Origin: Thermoplasmata archaeon
GTDB lineage: Archaea; Thermoplasmatota; Thermoplasmata; Lutacidiplasmatales; UBA184
NCBI GenBank assembly: GCA_021796385.1
Contig: JAJYXQ010000043.1
Coordinates: 128,202 to 192,201 of the forward strand
Direction: 5' to 3'
DNA length: 64,000 nucleotides
The notes beneath the pieces are model-generated. The model was not told the origin of the DNA and made no database searches. It saw only the letters and a list, made by a program, of their open reading frames with translations. This document shows, one piece after another, positions 17,186 through 26,776 of the stretch (positions are counted from its first letter, which is position 1; each line of letters begins with the position of its first letter). Made by a program: the position numbers and the translations under genes.

Positions 17186-17318
17186 GTTGAAGAGTGTTCC
17201 CACCGCACTTTTGACCACTTTGGTCCCGATTCACTGGACGAACCTCACCCCACCAACGCGGCGTTTAAACCGGCGACCACCACCCTGCTGACCCAAATCG
17301 GCCTTTCTGGACGCTCGC

Positions 17319-20315
17319 ATGGGAGCCCCTACCGAAATAGGTTTTACACTCTTCGTCGTGACCTGCGCCATGTCCCCTTCGCTGCGAGGTTCCTCACTAC
17401 CCCTCCTCGGGCGGAAGGCAGAACTAGCCCGCCTCACCGAAGCCCTCCGAAAGACCGCGTCTGGAGAGGGCAACTTTTGGATCGTTTCAGGTCCAGTGGG
17501 GATTGGGAAGAGTCGCCTCCTAGAGGAGGTTTGCCGCGTCGCAGAAGAACAGGGGTTCCAGGTCCTAAGTGGAACATGCTCCCGCATCCCTCGCTCCGCC
17601 TGTGAACCGCTCGAGGGAGCCTTGGAGGGACTTACCCCGAATGAAACCCCGGCCGGAACGAGGGTTCCAACTCGCGCTTCGCTCCTAATTGCGGAAGGCC
17701 CACCCAGTCCTCGTATTTGGGAGGTTTTCCGAGAATTGGCCCATTCCCGGAAATCCCTTGTGGTAAGTCGAGACTTTTCGCCGGTGCTGAAAGAGCAGCT
17801 GGGGAATCTGGCTAAGTCAGTGTCGGTCCTGCAATTGAGCCGGAAAGAGGCTAAGGACTCCGTTTCTCCGACTTCCCTCGATGCCCTGGGAGAGCGGATC
17901 GATGGGTTCTTGCGTCTCCACTCAGGATCCGTTGTCGCCATTCCCGACCTCGAATACCTCGTCGTACAGAACAGCTTCCTCGCTGTCCTCCGATTGCTCC
18001 AGTTCCTTCGAGAGGTGGCCGATGCGACCCAGGGTCACATCCTCCTTTCCTTCAACCCGAAGAGCTTGGATGCCCGGGAGGCTGCCCTTCTCGAAGGTGA
18101 GGGAGAACCGCTCGTCCGGAAGGATGGTGGCCGAGAACGCCTTAGCCCAGAAGCACCCACCCTTCTCTCCCCGCAGACCCGATTGCAGTCATATTTGGAG
18201 AAGATCGAGAAGGCGGCCCGGAGCGTCCCCTTGCTCTTGGTCTTGGAGGACCTCGGTTGGTCGGACCCTGAAACCCCGTCGGCGCTTTCCTTCCTTGTTC
18301 GCAACACCCGTCATCTCCCGGTGATGGTCCTTGGGGCGATTCGCTCCTCGGATTGGGGAGGTGAAGTGACCGGCAATGTTCCCCTCAATGAAGAGATCGA
18401 TGAACTGGCCCGCCAGGGCCTGCTGTCGCGCATGAACTTGCACGCACTTCCCACGGAGGATATTCAATCCCTCATCCAATCCCACCTCACCCTCCGCTCC
18501 GAGGGGGGAACCGCCTCGGAACCCCGCCTACTAGCTTTACCGCTCGATCACGCCTCCGGCAACCCCCTGGTCGCCCTGGAGCTTGTTCGGGCGCTCGTGC
18601 GAAAAGACCTCCTTCAGTTACGGGAGAACCGGTGGGTGCTCGTCGAGCCCAAGGCATCGCGCTCCGCGAAAAGACCTCGGGAGCAAGTGTTGCTGCACCA
18701 AGGGTTGCGCCATCTCGTGCTTGGCATCCTCGAAGACCTGGAACCGTTAGAGAAGGACATGATCGAGACCGCGGCGGCCATCGGACCCATTTTTCCGAAG
18801 GACGCGCTCGCGGCCATCCTTGATGTCCCGGCGGAACAGGTGCGGGATCTCCTTAGAAAGATGGACCAGGTGCACCAGTTCTTTTCCCCCTCAACCACCG
18901 ACCCTGAGACATGGAGGTTTTCCCACCCCTACTTCCACGAGGTGATCATCGACAATATGGTTCCCGACCGATTGGCCGCGCTCTCAGCAGACCTGGCGGA
19001 GTGGTTCCGCTGGAACCGCCCCCAGGACCTGAGCATGATCGGGCGACTCTTCGTCGAGAGCAAGGAAGGGGTGAAGGGGATCCCCTGGGTATTGAAGGCC
19101 GCCGAAAGTGCCCTGGCCCGAGGTGATGGATATACCGCTCAGATCATGGCGGAGGGAGCCTTGGCCCTCCTCGGCATCCGTCACCCCTCCCGGGAAAGGG
19201 TGCTTGAGACCTTGGTGAGTGTGGCGGAGACGTTGAGCTTGGTACGGGAGCATGCTCGGGCCGAAGTGCTCCTTACCCGTCTCCTCGAATCCCGTCCCCC
19301 GCCTGAGATCTCCTGGCGCACGCGCAGGTTGCTGGTCGACACCTTGCTATCCCAACGGAAGCTGGGAGAAGCCAAGAGCGTGTTGACCCAGCTTTCTCAT
19401 GAACTTGCGGATGAGAATTCTACCGAAGCTCGAAGGACGCTGCTCACCTGCGAAGTGCTGCGCGCCGAGTTCGAGATGCTCGCCGGAGACGCAGAGACCT
19501 CCAGCATGACCACCATGAACGTTCTCAAGAAGCTCGAAGAGGACTCCCGATTGGAGGCGTGGGAATGCCGCGCCCTAGAGCATCAGGGTTGGTCCCTTCT
19601 TGGGAAAGACAACCTGGCAAAGGCCGCTCTCGCGTTTGCCCGGGGAAGGGAGATCGCCCGACGACTGGACCTCGTCCCTTACATCGCCTTTCACGCGAAC
19701 GGCCTGGGACGGGTCGAGACCCTGAAAGGTAACGCGGCCGAGGCCCTCAGGTACTACTCTGAGGCCCAGGAAGCGGAGCGAAGGCTTGGCGATTTTCTCG
19801 CGGCGGCCGAATACCAACGGCTCGCCGCCGAAGTACTGTACCTCTCGGGTCGCCTTGGAGAAGCAGAGGAAGCGGCCATCCAGTCCCTGCAGACATGCGA
19901 GAAGTTCGATGCCTTGGCTACCGCGGGCCGGGCACTCTATCTCCTCGGCAAGGTGAACATTGAGCGACACCGGTGGGAAGATGCCAAGGTGAACCTTTCC
20001 CTGGCCATCAACCGGTTCACTCTGTCGGGAGAGACCGGGGTACTCGATGAGGCCAAGCTCTTTCTGGCCCTGGTCCAAGGAGAGACGGGGAACCCCCGGG
20101 GCGCCTTTGAAGAGGTCGGGCCCATACCCAGCGGGGGGGCCTTTCGTCACCTCATCCTAGGTCGGCTGCGGGAGCTGTTAGGGGACGCGGAGGAGGCCCA
20201 GACCGAGATGCGCGCGGGGGAAGAGGAGGCCCGGACGCTGAGCCCGCTCGAGCAGCACAAGGTGCAGGACCTCCTCCGGGCGTTCGGTGAGCGGAGCTCC
20301 TCGCCAATCGTCTGA
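17319..20315 (+). CDS. STAND/AAA_16-type ATPase with nested DUF835 and C-terminal TPR array
   Basis: A 998-residue signalling ATPase. Walker A is GPVGIGKS (58-65) after PLLGRKAEL. Residues about 117-263 are a DUF835 domain (SVVAIPDLEYLVVQNSFLAV, then DAREAALLEGEGE), inserted before Walker B LLLVLEDLGWSD (305-316). A winged-helix-like region follows, and from about 600 to the end there are TPR-type helical repeats (for example AALAFARGREIARRL). No membrane segment or DNA-binding output domain is evident. An internal ATG at 17370 is an alternative start. A TTTAAA element near 17262 could drive it. The KaiC-like gene follows by 38 bp, suggesting a signalling pair. Trigger and output unknown. Confidence 0.82.
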   Translation: MGAPTEIGFTLFVVTCAMSPSLRGSSLPLLGRKAELARLTEALRKTASGEGNFWIVSGPVGIGKSRLLEEVCRVAEEQGFQVLSGTCSRIPRSACEPLEGALEGLTPNETPAGTRVPTRASLLIAEGPPSPRIWEVFRELAHSRKSLVVSRDFSPVLKEQLGNLAKSVSVLQLSRKEAKDSVSPTSLDALGERIDGFLRLHSGSVVAIPDLEYLVVQNSFLAVLRLLQFLREVADATQGHILLSFNPKSLDAREAALLEGEGEPLVRKDGGRERLSPEAPTLLSPQTRLQSYLEKIEKAARSVPLLLVLEDLGWSDPETPSALSFLVRNTRHLPVMVLGAIRSSDWGGEVTGNVPLNEEIDELARQGLLSRMNLHALPTEDIQSLIQSHLTLRSEGGTASEPRLLALPLDHASGNPLVALELVRALVRKDLLQLRENRWVLVEPKASRSAKRPREQVLLHQGLRHLVLGILEDLEPLEKDMIETAAAIGPIFPKDALAAILDVPAEQVRDLLRKMDQVHQFFSPSTTDPETWRFSHPYFHEVIIDNMVPDRLAALSADLAEWFRWNRPQDLSMIGRLFVESKEGVKGIPWVLKAAESALARGDGYTAQIMAEGALALLGIRHPSRERVLETLVSVAETLSLVREHARAEVLLTRLLESRPPPEISWRTRRLLVDTLLSQRKLGEAKSVLTQLSHELADENSTEARRTLLTCEVLRAEFEMLAGDAETSSMTTMNVLKKLEEDSRLEAWECRALEHQGWSLLGKDNLAKAALAFARGREIARRLDLVPYIAFHANGLGRVETLKGNAAEALRYYSEAQEAERRLGDFLAAAEYQRLAAEVLYLSGRLGEAEEAAIQSLQTCEKFDALATAGRALYLLGKVNIERHRWEDAKVNLSLAINRFTLSGETGVLDEAKLFLALVQGETGNPRGAFEEVGPIPSGGAFRHLILGRLRELLGDAEEAQTEMRAGEEEARTLSPLEQHKVQDLLRAFGERSSSPIV

Positions 20316-20353
20316 AGTTCTGGACGCTACACCCTGGGAGACCGGAAGGCAAC

Positions 20354-21133
20354 GTGCCCCGGTCCGAAGAGTTTAAGGAGTGGAGTAACTTCCCTCCCTC
20401 GAAGCCCATGAAGGGAAAGGATGCTCCAGGGGGTCCGCGGGTCAAGACATACGTGGAAGGCTTAGATGAGAAAATGGAGGGCGGAATCCCGGAAGGCAAC
20501 CTGGTGCTGATGGCCGGAGAGGCCGGGACCATGAAGAGTTCCGTCACCTACCACATGGCCTATCAGAATGCGCTCAAGGAAGGACGCCGCACCCTCTACA
20601 TCACCATGGAGCAATCCCGGCAGAGCCTCATCCGAAACATGGAGGGGCTTGGCATGAAGGCCGACGCCGTGGGAGACAAAGTCTCGATCGTGGACATCGG
20701 TCTCCTTCGGAAGAACCTCGGCAAGGAGCTCCAGACCAACTCTTGGCTCGAGATCGTCAAGATGTATGCCCAGAACATGAAGGACTCGTCCGGGTATGAA
20801 GTGCTCATCCTCGATTCGTTGCCGGTCCTCGAGACCCTTTCGGATTTCAAGAACCCGAGGGTCGACCTGTTCCAGTTCTACGAATGGCTTCGAGAGCTTG
20901 GAGTGACCTCCCTCCTCGTGACCGAGGTCAAAGGGGATGCCGGCTTCGGGACCCGGGGTGAGGACTACTTGGCCGACGGCATCATCCACCTCATGATGGC
21001 GAAGGTGAACGAGGAGACGGTACAGCGCCGGCTCCGTATCGTGAAGATGCGTTCGACGAACCATTCGACCAATCTCTTCTCCCTGATCGTCGACAAGGGG
21101 AACTTCCGGGTGGCCCGGGTCATCAGCACGTAG
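20354..21133 (+). CDS. KaiC-like RecA-superfamily ATPase
   Basis: A 259-residue single-domain KaiC/RadA-type ATPase starting at GTG. Residues 29-50 (RVKTYVEGLDEKMEGGIPEG) are the usual entry; Walker A is GEAGTMKSS (55-63), then TLYITMEQS with the catalytic glutamate, and Walker B YEVLILDSLPV. The C-terminal strand pair (LRIVKMRSTNHS) matches KaiC-like proteins. Such proteins are abundant in euryarchaea and often encoded with DUF835 proteins; here it follows the DUF835-bearing ATPase. Likely an ATP-dependent signalling switch, exact role unknown. Confidence 0.88.
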   Translation: MPRSEEFKEWSNFPPSKPMKGKDAPGGPRVKTYVEGLDEKMEGGIPEGNLVLMAGEAGTMKSSVTYHMAYQNALKEGRRTLYITMEQSRQSLIRNMEGLGMKADAVGDKVSIVDIGLLRKNLGKELQTNSWLEIVKMYAQNMKDSSGYEVLILDSLPVLETLSDFKNPRVDLFQFYEWLRELGVTSLLVTEVKGDAGFGTRGEDYLADGIIHLMMAKVNEETVQRRLRIVKMRSTNHSTNLFSLIVDKGNFRVARVIST

Positions 21134-21240
21134 TTTGGCCGGAGCCAAAGGCCACCGCGTTCTGCGGCACGGCACTGGGACCACCTGTAGGCCAACCCAA
21201 GTACCGAGCGAGCAGATGCTCGCTTGGGGGGGTGCCCGGT

Positions 21241-21894
21241 TCAGAAGCCCAAAGCTTCTCGCACGAGAATGATGAGCGTCCGTCCGGGTACACCCTCTTT
21301 GCGGATGATCAAGATCTTGTTGAGGCTGCTCGGGAGACCATAGGCCTGGTGGGCCCGGACATCCTCCTTAGGGAGCGAATGTTCTTCCAGCCGTTGGAGA
21401 CCCTCCGTGAGGTTCGAGACGATCTTCTGCCCTCCGACCACCCAGATCATCCGGGTGGCGGAATAGGCATAGAGGCCGATCTGGCTCCCGCTCATCGATG
21501 CCACGAGAATTTGACCATCCTGAGTGACCGCGTGTACGGAGCCTACCACCACTTCGGGAGCGGCGAACAGGCGCTTGATCTCCTTCGCATCCTTTGCGGG
21601 GTCCAACTTGAGGCGAGTCACCTGGTCCCGTAACAGTTCGTACCGGCCCGACCCGGCGATGGCGGACAGGAAGCCGATCTCCCGGAGCGTCTCGGAGGTG
21701 GAGGTGAAGACCTCGCTCCCGGCAGGTATCCGGTCGAGAAGCACTTGGAGTGCCTCCGCTCGGGTGCCGACCACCACGACCTCATGCCCGCGCTCCCGGA
21801 GCGCCACAGCGGTCCTTTCGATCGCGGGTTCGGGGGCGACCTTCGCAAAACGTTCGTTTGAGGCGGTCCCGGAGGGCTGGATACTGGCGGACAT
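21241..21894 (-). CDS. LUD-domain protein (LutC/YkgG-like)
   Basis: A 217-residue protein with the LUD fold named for the LutB/LutC lactate-utilisation proteins; archaeal stand-alone members are uncharacterised. Typical segments are VFTSTSETLREIGFL, VVVGSVHAVTQDGQILVAS and MIWVVGGQKIVSNLTEGLQ. No LutA or LutB neighbours, so lactate oxidation is not implied. A TTATAAAG element at 21917-21924 (CTTTATAA on this strand) lies 26 bp ahead of ATG 21894, so the message should be leaderless. Confidence 0.85.
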   Translation of the reverse strand: MSASIQPSGTASNERFAKVAPEPAIERTAVALRERGHEVVVVGTRAEALQVLLDRIPAGSEVFTSTSETLREIGFLSAIAGSGRYELLRDQVTRLKLDPAKDAKEIKRLFAAPEVVVGSVHAVTQDGQILVASMSGSQIGLYAYSATRMIWVVGGQKIVSNLTEGLQRLEEHSLPKEDVRAHQAYGLPSSLNKILIIRKEGVPGRTLIILVREALGF

Positions 21895-22010
21895 ACCTAT
21901 GCTATAGAACCAGTAGTTATAAAGTGTCCCACTCTATAGTGACTACGGAAACAGTATCTTTGTGGAGTAGGCCCATCGCCAAACCCACGAAATTGGGGGT
22001 GAGCCAGGGG

Positions 22011-22439
22011 TCAGGCAACGCTCACGGACACGATGTCGCTGTGCCGGGAAAGGAGGGCCCGAGCGATCTTCAGATGTTTTCCTTCCTTTCCGATGGCGCG
22101 TGCCTTCCATCCTTCCGCCACTTGAACGGTCGCGTGCCGGCCGCCTCCCGGGTGTGGGGTCAGCGTGACTCCCACGGGCGAGAACGGGTAGAAGACGTTC
22201 AACACCAGTTTCTCGGCATCCGAGGAGTCCGCGACCACTTGGATCTCGCGGTGCATCCTCTCCTTGAGCATCACCGCCTTCTCTCCATGCGGTCCCAACG
22301 CCAGACGGACGTACTTTGCGTCGATGAGGATCACAATCTTTCCTTCGGCCACGATACAGTCCACGGGACGTACACCGGTCGCGTCCTCGAAGACGCGCAT
22401 GTACCCCAGGGTCTCGGTATCGAAGGTGAGCGTCGTCAC
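22011..22439 (-). CDS. nusA: NusA-like transcription factor with KH domains
   Basis: A 142-residue archaeal NusA-type protein made of two KH domains without the N-terminal polymerase-binding or S1 domains of bacterial NusA. Seen: GVRPVDCIVAEGKIVILIDA, ALGPHGEKAVMLKERM (first GxxG), and AIGKEGKHLKIARALL (second GxxG). It is the last gene of the RNA polymerase operon, 3 nt after the rpl30e stop. In many archaea rps12 and rps7 follow; here the strand ends and a LUD gene lies next. Confidence 0.9.
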   Translation of the reverse strand: MTTLTFDTETLGYMRVFEDATGVRPVDCIVAEGKIVILIDAKYVRLALGPHGEKAVMLKERMHREIQVVADSSDAEKLVLNVFYPFSPVGVTLTPHPGGGRHATVQVAEGWKARAIGKEGKHLKIARALLSRHSDIVSVSVA

Positions 22440-22442
22440 GCG

Positions 22443-22733
22443 TTAAGGGTTCTCGACGGAGAGGATCGCCGACGAGCCGGGGTCGATGATCGCCAGGGTC
22501 GATATCGGAAAGGGTTTCCCACAGGCCGATCCAAGTTCGGAGGCGGACCCCTCGTAGTGGTACACCGGGGTCTTTCCCCACTTCGCTTCCTTCCGGAGCT
22601 TCTCTTCTGGACAAGTGGACGATACGACAAGGAGCTTCGCCTCCCCCGTTCCGGCACTTGCCAGGGATTCCGTCAAACCGATCTTCACGCGTCCGGTCGA
22701 AAGCGCCAGTTTGAGTGCGTGTGCTACGTCCAT
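22443..22733 (-). CDS. rpl30e: Ribosomal protein L30e (eL30)
   Basis: A 96-residue large-subunit protein of the L7Ae/L30e fold. It opens with MDVAHALKLALSTGRVKIGL and continues with KLLVVSSTCPEEKLRKEA and CGKPFPISTLAIIDPGSSAI, matching archaeal eL30. Its place between rpoA2 and nusA is the classic archaeal order. Spacing to rpoA2 is 5 nt. Confidence 0.95.
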   Translation of the reverse strand: MDVAHALKLALSTGRVKIGLTESLASAGTGEAKLLVVSSTCPEEKLRKEAKWGKTPVYHYEGSASELGSACGKPFPISTLAIIDPGSSAILSVENP

Positions 22734-22738
22734 GGTTC

Positions 22739-23971
22739 TCAGTCTTCCTTCTTATGGGACTGGGGCTGATAGATCGTCTTCACGGCCCCGGTACCGATGG
22801 TGATGGGTTGACCCACGATAATGTTTTCGGCCACCCCTTTGAGCTCATCCACCTCGCCCGTGATTGCGGCCCGGAGCAGGTGAGCAGCGGTGATCTCGAA
22901 TGCGGCCCGGGCGAGCACGCTCGATTTCCGCCCCGATATCCCGTGACGTCCGATCGCTTGGATCGTCCCCTCGTTCGTCATGACGTCCGCGACGAGCATG
23001 ATGTGCCGGATGTCCACGTTCAACCCCTGTTCGGAAAGGGTCCGGTTCGCCTCATCGATGATCGCCCCACGTGCCGCCTCGATGCCGAGCACGCTGTAGA
23101 TCTCGAAGATCGAGTTCGTGGTGGTCCGTTGGCGGTCCACCCCCGGGACCTTCAACACTTCGGCGAGGTTCGACCCTTCGGTGTAGATGACATATTCTCC
23201 GGAGTCCTCCTTCCGGATGAGAGCGCGGGTGATCCCGGTGAGTCCGCTGATCTTCACGCCCCGGAGCTCGTCCGCGGCCTCCATCAGCCGGCGGTACGGG
23301 GTCTCCTCGTTGGCATCCTCCTTGAGGGAGACCTCGATGACGCGTTCCTCGCCGCTTCCGGAACCGTTCGTGACCGAGAACCCCTTCTTCCCTCCGAGAT
23401 GCTCAGTGATCGCCTCGTACAGGACGTCCCGGGTGACCCCTCGGGTCTCCATGAGACCCGAGTCGGGATGTACGATGACCTTCATACGTTCGACCACGCT
23501 CCCGATCGATGCAACGTTGGGGAGGGTCGTTAGCTCGATCTTGAGGGCGATGTCCTGCACCTTGCGCCGGTCCTCTCGGATCCCCTTGTCCACGTATACG
23601 GTCATCGTCGGGGTGGAGGGCGATCTCCGGGCATCCACGATCTCGATGAGCCGAGGCAATCCGAGCGTCACGTTCATCTCGGCGACACCGGCGTAGTGGA
23701 ACGTTCGCAGGGTCATCTGTGTCCCGGGCTCGCCAATGCTCTGGGCTGCGATGATGCCGACGGACTCGTGCGGGTCCACCGTGACCTTCTGGAACCGGGT
23801 GGTAACCTCGTTGACGATCCCGCGGATGTCCTCGTCCGAGAGGCGCATCGTGCGGGTCAGGTCGACGATCTTCCTTGTCACGGACTCGGGTAGTACGATC
23901 CCGGCCTCCTTCGCATGCTTTTGCAGCCGGGCCGTGAGAGGGCTCAGCGGTTTGGATGATGTCTCGCTCAT
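22739..23971 (-). CDS. rpoA2: RNA polymerase subunit A'' (C-terminal part of the largest subunit)
   Basis: A 410-residue subunit carrying the jaw and the trigger-loop end of the bacterial beta' equivalent. Seen: [25 protein letters not shown] (given here in part as [12 protein letters not shown]), the conserved segment of the trigger helices, and [20 protein letters not shown] near the C terminus. The split from A' is the normal archaeal state. Begins 11 nt after the rpoA1 stop. Confidence 0.97.
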   Translation of the reverse strand: MSETSSKPLSPLTARLQKHAKEAGIVLPESVTRKIVDLTRTMRLSDEDIRGIVNEVTTRFQKVTVDPHESVGIIAAQSIGEPGTQMTLRTFHYAGVAEMNVTLGLPRLIEIVDARRSPSTPTMTVYVDKGIREDRRKVQDIALKIELTTLPNVASIGSVVERMKVIVHPDSGLMETRGVTRDVLYEAITEHLGGKKGFSVTNGSGSGEERVIEVSLKEDANEETPYRRLMEAADELRGVKISGLTGITRALIRKEDSGEYVIYTEGSNLAEVLKVPGVDRQRTTTNSIFEIYSVLGIEAARGAIIDEANRTLSEQGLNVDIRHIMLVADVMTNEGTIQAIGRHGISGRKSSVLARAAFEITAAHLLRAAITGEVDELKGVAENIIVGQPITIGTGAVKTIYQPQSHKKED

Positions 23972-23982
23972 GGACGTGATGC

Positions 23983-26769
23983 CTATTCCTCCAGGTCGGG
24001 AGACTCCTCCGTCTCCGACCCTTCGTCTTCCTGAAGCTCCTCATCGAGCTCGTCTTCGACCTGGGCCTCGGCCAGCAGGTCCATCTCTCCCTCGTCGAGC
24101 ACTCCCGTGCCTGGCTGGGCTCCTGTGCCTACCGCCTCCCGAACCATGCGGTAACGCTTGCCCAGCACGTGTTCCAGGACATCGTCCACATCGAGGGGCT
24201 GACCCTGGATGGAACGCGCGGGGTCTACCCCATCATCACCGTAGCGGAACTGGAGGATGGACCCGGCGGTGTTCCGCACCGTGCCATCGTCATCGACATG
24301 GACATCCTCCATCGCATTGATCAGCCGCCGCTGCATGTACCCGGATCGGCTCGTACGGACCGCGGTATCCACCAGGGCCTCCCGACCTCCCATGCTGTGG
24401 AAGAAGTACTCGGTGGGGGATAGCCCGGCCTTGTAGCTCGAACTCACGAAACCGCGGGCACCGGCCCCGAGCTCCCCGCGGCGGAAGTGGGGCAGGGTCC
24501 GGTCGTAGTACCCCCGGAGGAGCCGCTCGCCACGCACGGATTGCTGCCCGACGGCACCGGCCATCTGGGTCAGGTTGAGCATTGAACCCCGGGCACCGGA
24601 CTTCGCCAAGATCACGGCCGGATTGTCGAGACCCAACTGCTTGCCTGCGATGTCTCCGGCCTCGTCTCGGCCCTGGCCCAATACCTTCCGGACCATGACC
24701 TCAAGCGTCTCCTCGAGGCTCCGTCCGGGCATCTGCTCGAGCTCGTGCTTTTGGTACTTCTCGACCAGCGCATCCACCTCCACCCGGGACTTCTCAAGGA
24801 CCCGGGAAATGTCCCGCTTGGCGACCTCGGAGATATCCTCGTCGTCGATCCCCGTCGAAAGGCCGAAGAGGGCCATGGTGGTGATCGAAATGCGGCTCAT
24901 CGTATCGAGGAAGGTGCGCGCAATCGCTGGCCCGTAGTCCCGGGTGATGAGGTCGAGCACCATCCCCTTTCCCTGGCCGATAGCCCGGGCATCGATGGTC
25001 CCCCGCAGCAACACCCCGTTCTCGATCTGGACGTAGCAGTCGTCCTCCTCATGCACCTTCGGGTCCCGGCTCTTGTGGGAGCAGATGTTGCTCCGGAGCT
25101 CGATGTTCAGGTCCTTGGGGAGGAGGAGACTGAAGAGCTGTTTTCCCGTCCAGAACGGCTCCTTGTCGCGACCGATACCAGCGGGCTCGGGCAGTTCGAG
25201 ATGGGTCTTCGACAGGAGGAACGTGGCCTCCCTCAGATTGAACTTCGGGTTCTTGTACGTCAGCAGGAAAGAGGCAGTGATATGGTCGTGGATCATGCCG
25301 ATGATCGGACCGCCATATCGGGGGGAGAGGATGTGCTGCTCGACCCGCATGAGGACCTTGGCCTCCGCACGGGCTTCCTGGCTCTGCACTACGTGGAGGT
25401 TCATCTCGTCGCCGTCAAAGTCAGCGTTATAGGGAGTGCAGTCGCACAGGTTGAACCGGAAGGTCTTGTACGGGAGCACGCGCACGAAATGCGCCATCAT
25501 GCTCATCCGGTGCAGGGAGGGCTGCCGGTTGAACAGGACGATGTCCCCGTTCATGAGCTGGCGCTCGACGGTGCACCCGGGCACGACCATCTCGGCCAAG
25601 GACTCGGCGTTCTTTTCCATCACCTTGATCCGGAGCCCGTCCTCCCGGATCACGTAGTTGACCCCCGGGAGGTACGACCCATCCGGTGCCACGGGGTTCT
25701 TCCCCCGCTTCACGAACTCCTTGGCGATCTCGACGTTATAGGGGGTGGCCGTGAGGGGAACGGTGAGGGCCCGGGCCACTTCCCAAGGGATCCCGACCTC
25801 GTTGATCGAAAGGTTCGGGTCGGGGGAAATGACGGTACGGGCCGAGAAGTTCACTCGCTTTCCGGAGAGGTTCGAACGGAACCGTCCGTCCTTGCCTTTA
25901 AGCCGCTGCACCAACGTCTTCAGGGGGCGGCCCGAACGGTGACGGGCCGGCGGGATGCCTGAGGTCTGGTTGTCGAGGTAGGTCGTGACGTGGTACTGCA
26001 AAAGCTCCCAGAGGTCCTCCACGACGAGCTGAGGGGCCCCGAGATCCCGGTTCTCCCGGAGGCGCTGGTTGATCCGAAGGACGTCGACCAGCTTGTGGGT
26101 CAGGTCGTCCTCGCTCCGTTCCCCGCTATCGAGCGTGATCGACGGGCGGACAGAGATCGGGGGGACAGGGAGGACGGTGAGCACCATCCATTCGGGGCGG
26201 CCGGACACCGGGTCCAAGCCCAGCATCGGAAGGTCACTGTCCGGGATCCGCTCCAAGCGGCCGCGGACCTCCTTCGGGGTGATCTTGTGACCACCCTCCC
26301 GGAACGTCGTCGGCTTGTCCAGGGTGATGCGCTGCTGGACCTCGTTGCAATGCGGGCAGTGCTTCTCCTCGGCGGATTTGGAAAAGGAGGTCGGGGTACC
26401 GAACCCGTCCACCATGGCGGGAGCGGTCGCTTGGCCCGAGGTGTCGAGGATCCGGCCACAAGCCCGGCAGGTGGAATGCAAGAGGCGGCGGATCTCCTTG
26501 GCGTATCCGACGTGAATGACGGGCATCGCGAGCTCGATCACACCGAAGTGCCCGGGACAGTCGTTGACCCGGCCCCCACAGGTCTTGCACCGTAGGTTCG
26601 GCTCGATGACCCCGAGGTGCATGTCCATGAGTCCCATCTCGATGGGATACCCATCGTCATCGTAGGTGTCGGCGGTGATCACCTTCACGGCCGACATGCG
26701 GCGGATCTCTTCCGGGGAGAGCAGGGCGAATTGGAGGAGCTTAATCCTCTTCGAGAGTTCGAGCGCCAT
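23983..26769 (-). CDS. rpoA1: RNA polymerase subunit A' (N-terminal part of the largest subunit)
   Basis: A 928-residue catalytic subunit. N-terminal zinc sites are [16 protein letters not shown] and [12 protein letters not shown]; the active-site magnesium motif is [10 protein letters not shown]; the bridge-helix region is [20 protein letters not shown]. The last 40 residues form a highly acidic tail (about half Glu and Asp) that I do not know from typical A' subunits. The start at 26769 lies 7 nt downstream of the rpoB stop. Confidence 0.97.
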   Translation of the reverse strand: MALELSKRIKLLQFALLSPEEIRRMSAVKVITADTYDDDGYPIEMGLMDMHLGVIEPNLRCKTCGGRVNDCPGHFGVIELAMPVIHVGYAKEIRRLLHSTCRACGRILDTSGQATAPAMVDGFGTPTSFSKSAEEKHCPHCNEVQQRITLDKPTTFREGGHKITPKEVRGRLERIPDSDLPMLGLDPVSGRPEWMVLTVLPVPPISVRPSITLDSGERSEDDLTHKLVDVLRINQRLRENRDLGAPQLVVEDLWELLQYHVTTYLDNQTSGIPPARHRSGRPLKTLVQRLKGKDGRFRSNLSGKRVNFSARTVISPDPNLSINEVGIPWEVARALTVPLTATPYNVEIAKEFVKRGKNPVAPDGSYLPGVNYVIREDGLRIKVMEKNAESLAEMVVPGCTVERQLMNGDIVLFNRQPSLHRMSMMAHFVRVLPYKTFRFNLCDCTPYNADFDGDEMNLHVVQSQEARAEAKVLMRVEQHILSPRYGGPIIGMIHDHITASFLLTYKNPKFNLREATFLLSKTHLELPEPAGIGRDKEPFWTGKQLFSLLLPKDLNIELRSNICSHKSRDPKVHEEDDCYVQIENGVLLRGTIDARAIGQGKGMVLDLITRDYGPAIARTFLDTMSRISITTMALFGLSTGIDDEDISEVAKRDISRVLEKSRVEVDALVEKYQKHELEQMPGRSLEETLEVMVRKVLGQGRDEAGDIAGKQLGLDNPAVILAKSGARGSMLNLTQMAGAVGQQSVRGERLLRGYYDRTLPHFRRGELGAGARGFVSSSYKAGLSPTEYFFHSMGGREALVDTAVRTSRSGYMQRRLINAMEDVHVDDDGTVRNTAGSILQFRYGDDGVDPARSIQGQPLDVDDVLEHVLGKRYRMVREAVGTGAQPGTGVLDEGEMDLLAEAQVEDELDEELQEDEGSETEESPDLEE

Positions 26770-26776
26770 GGTTACC

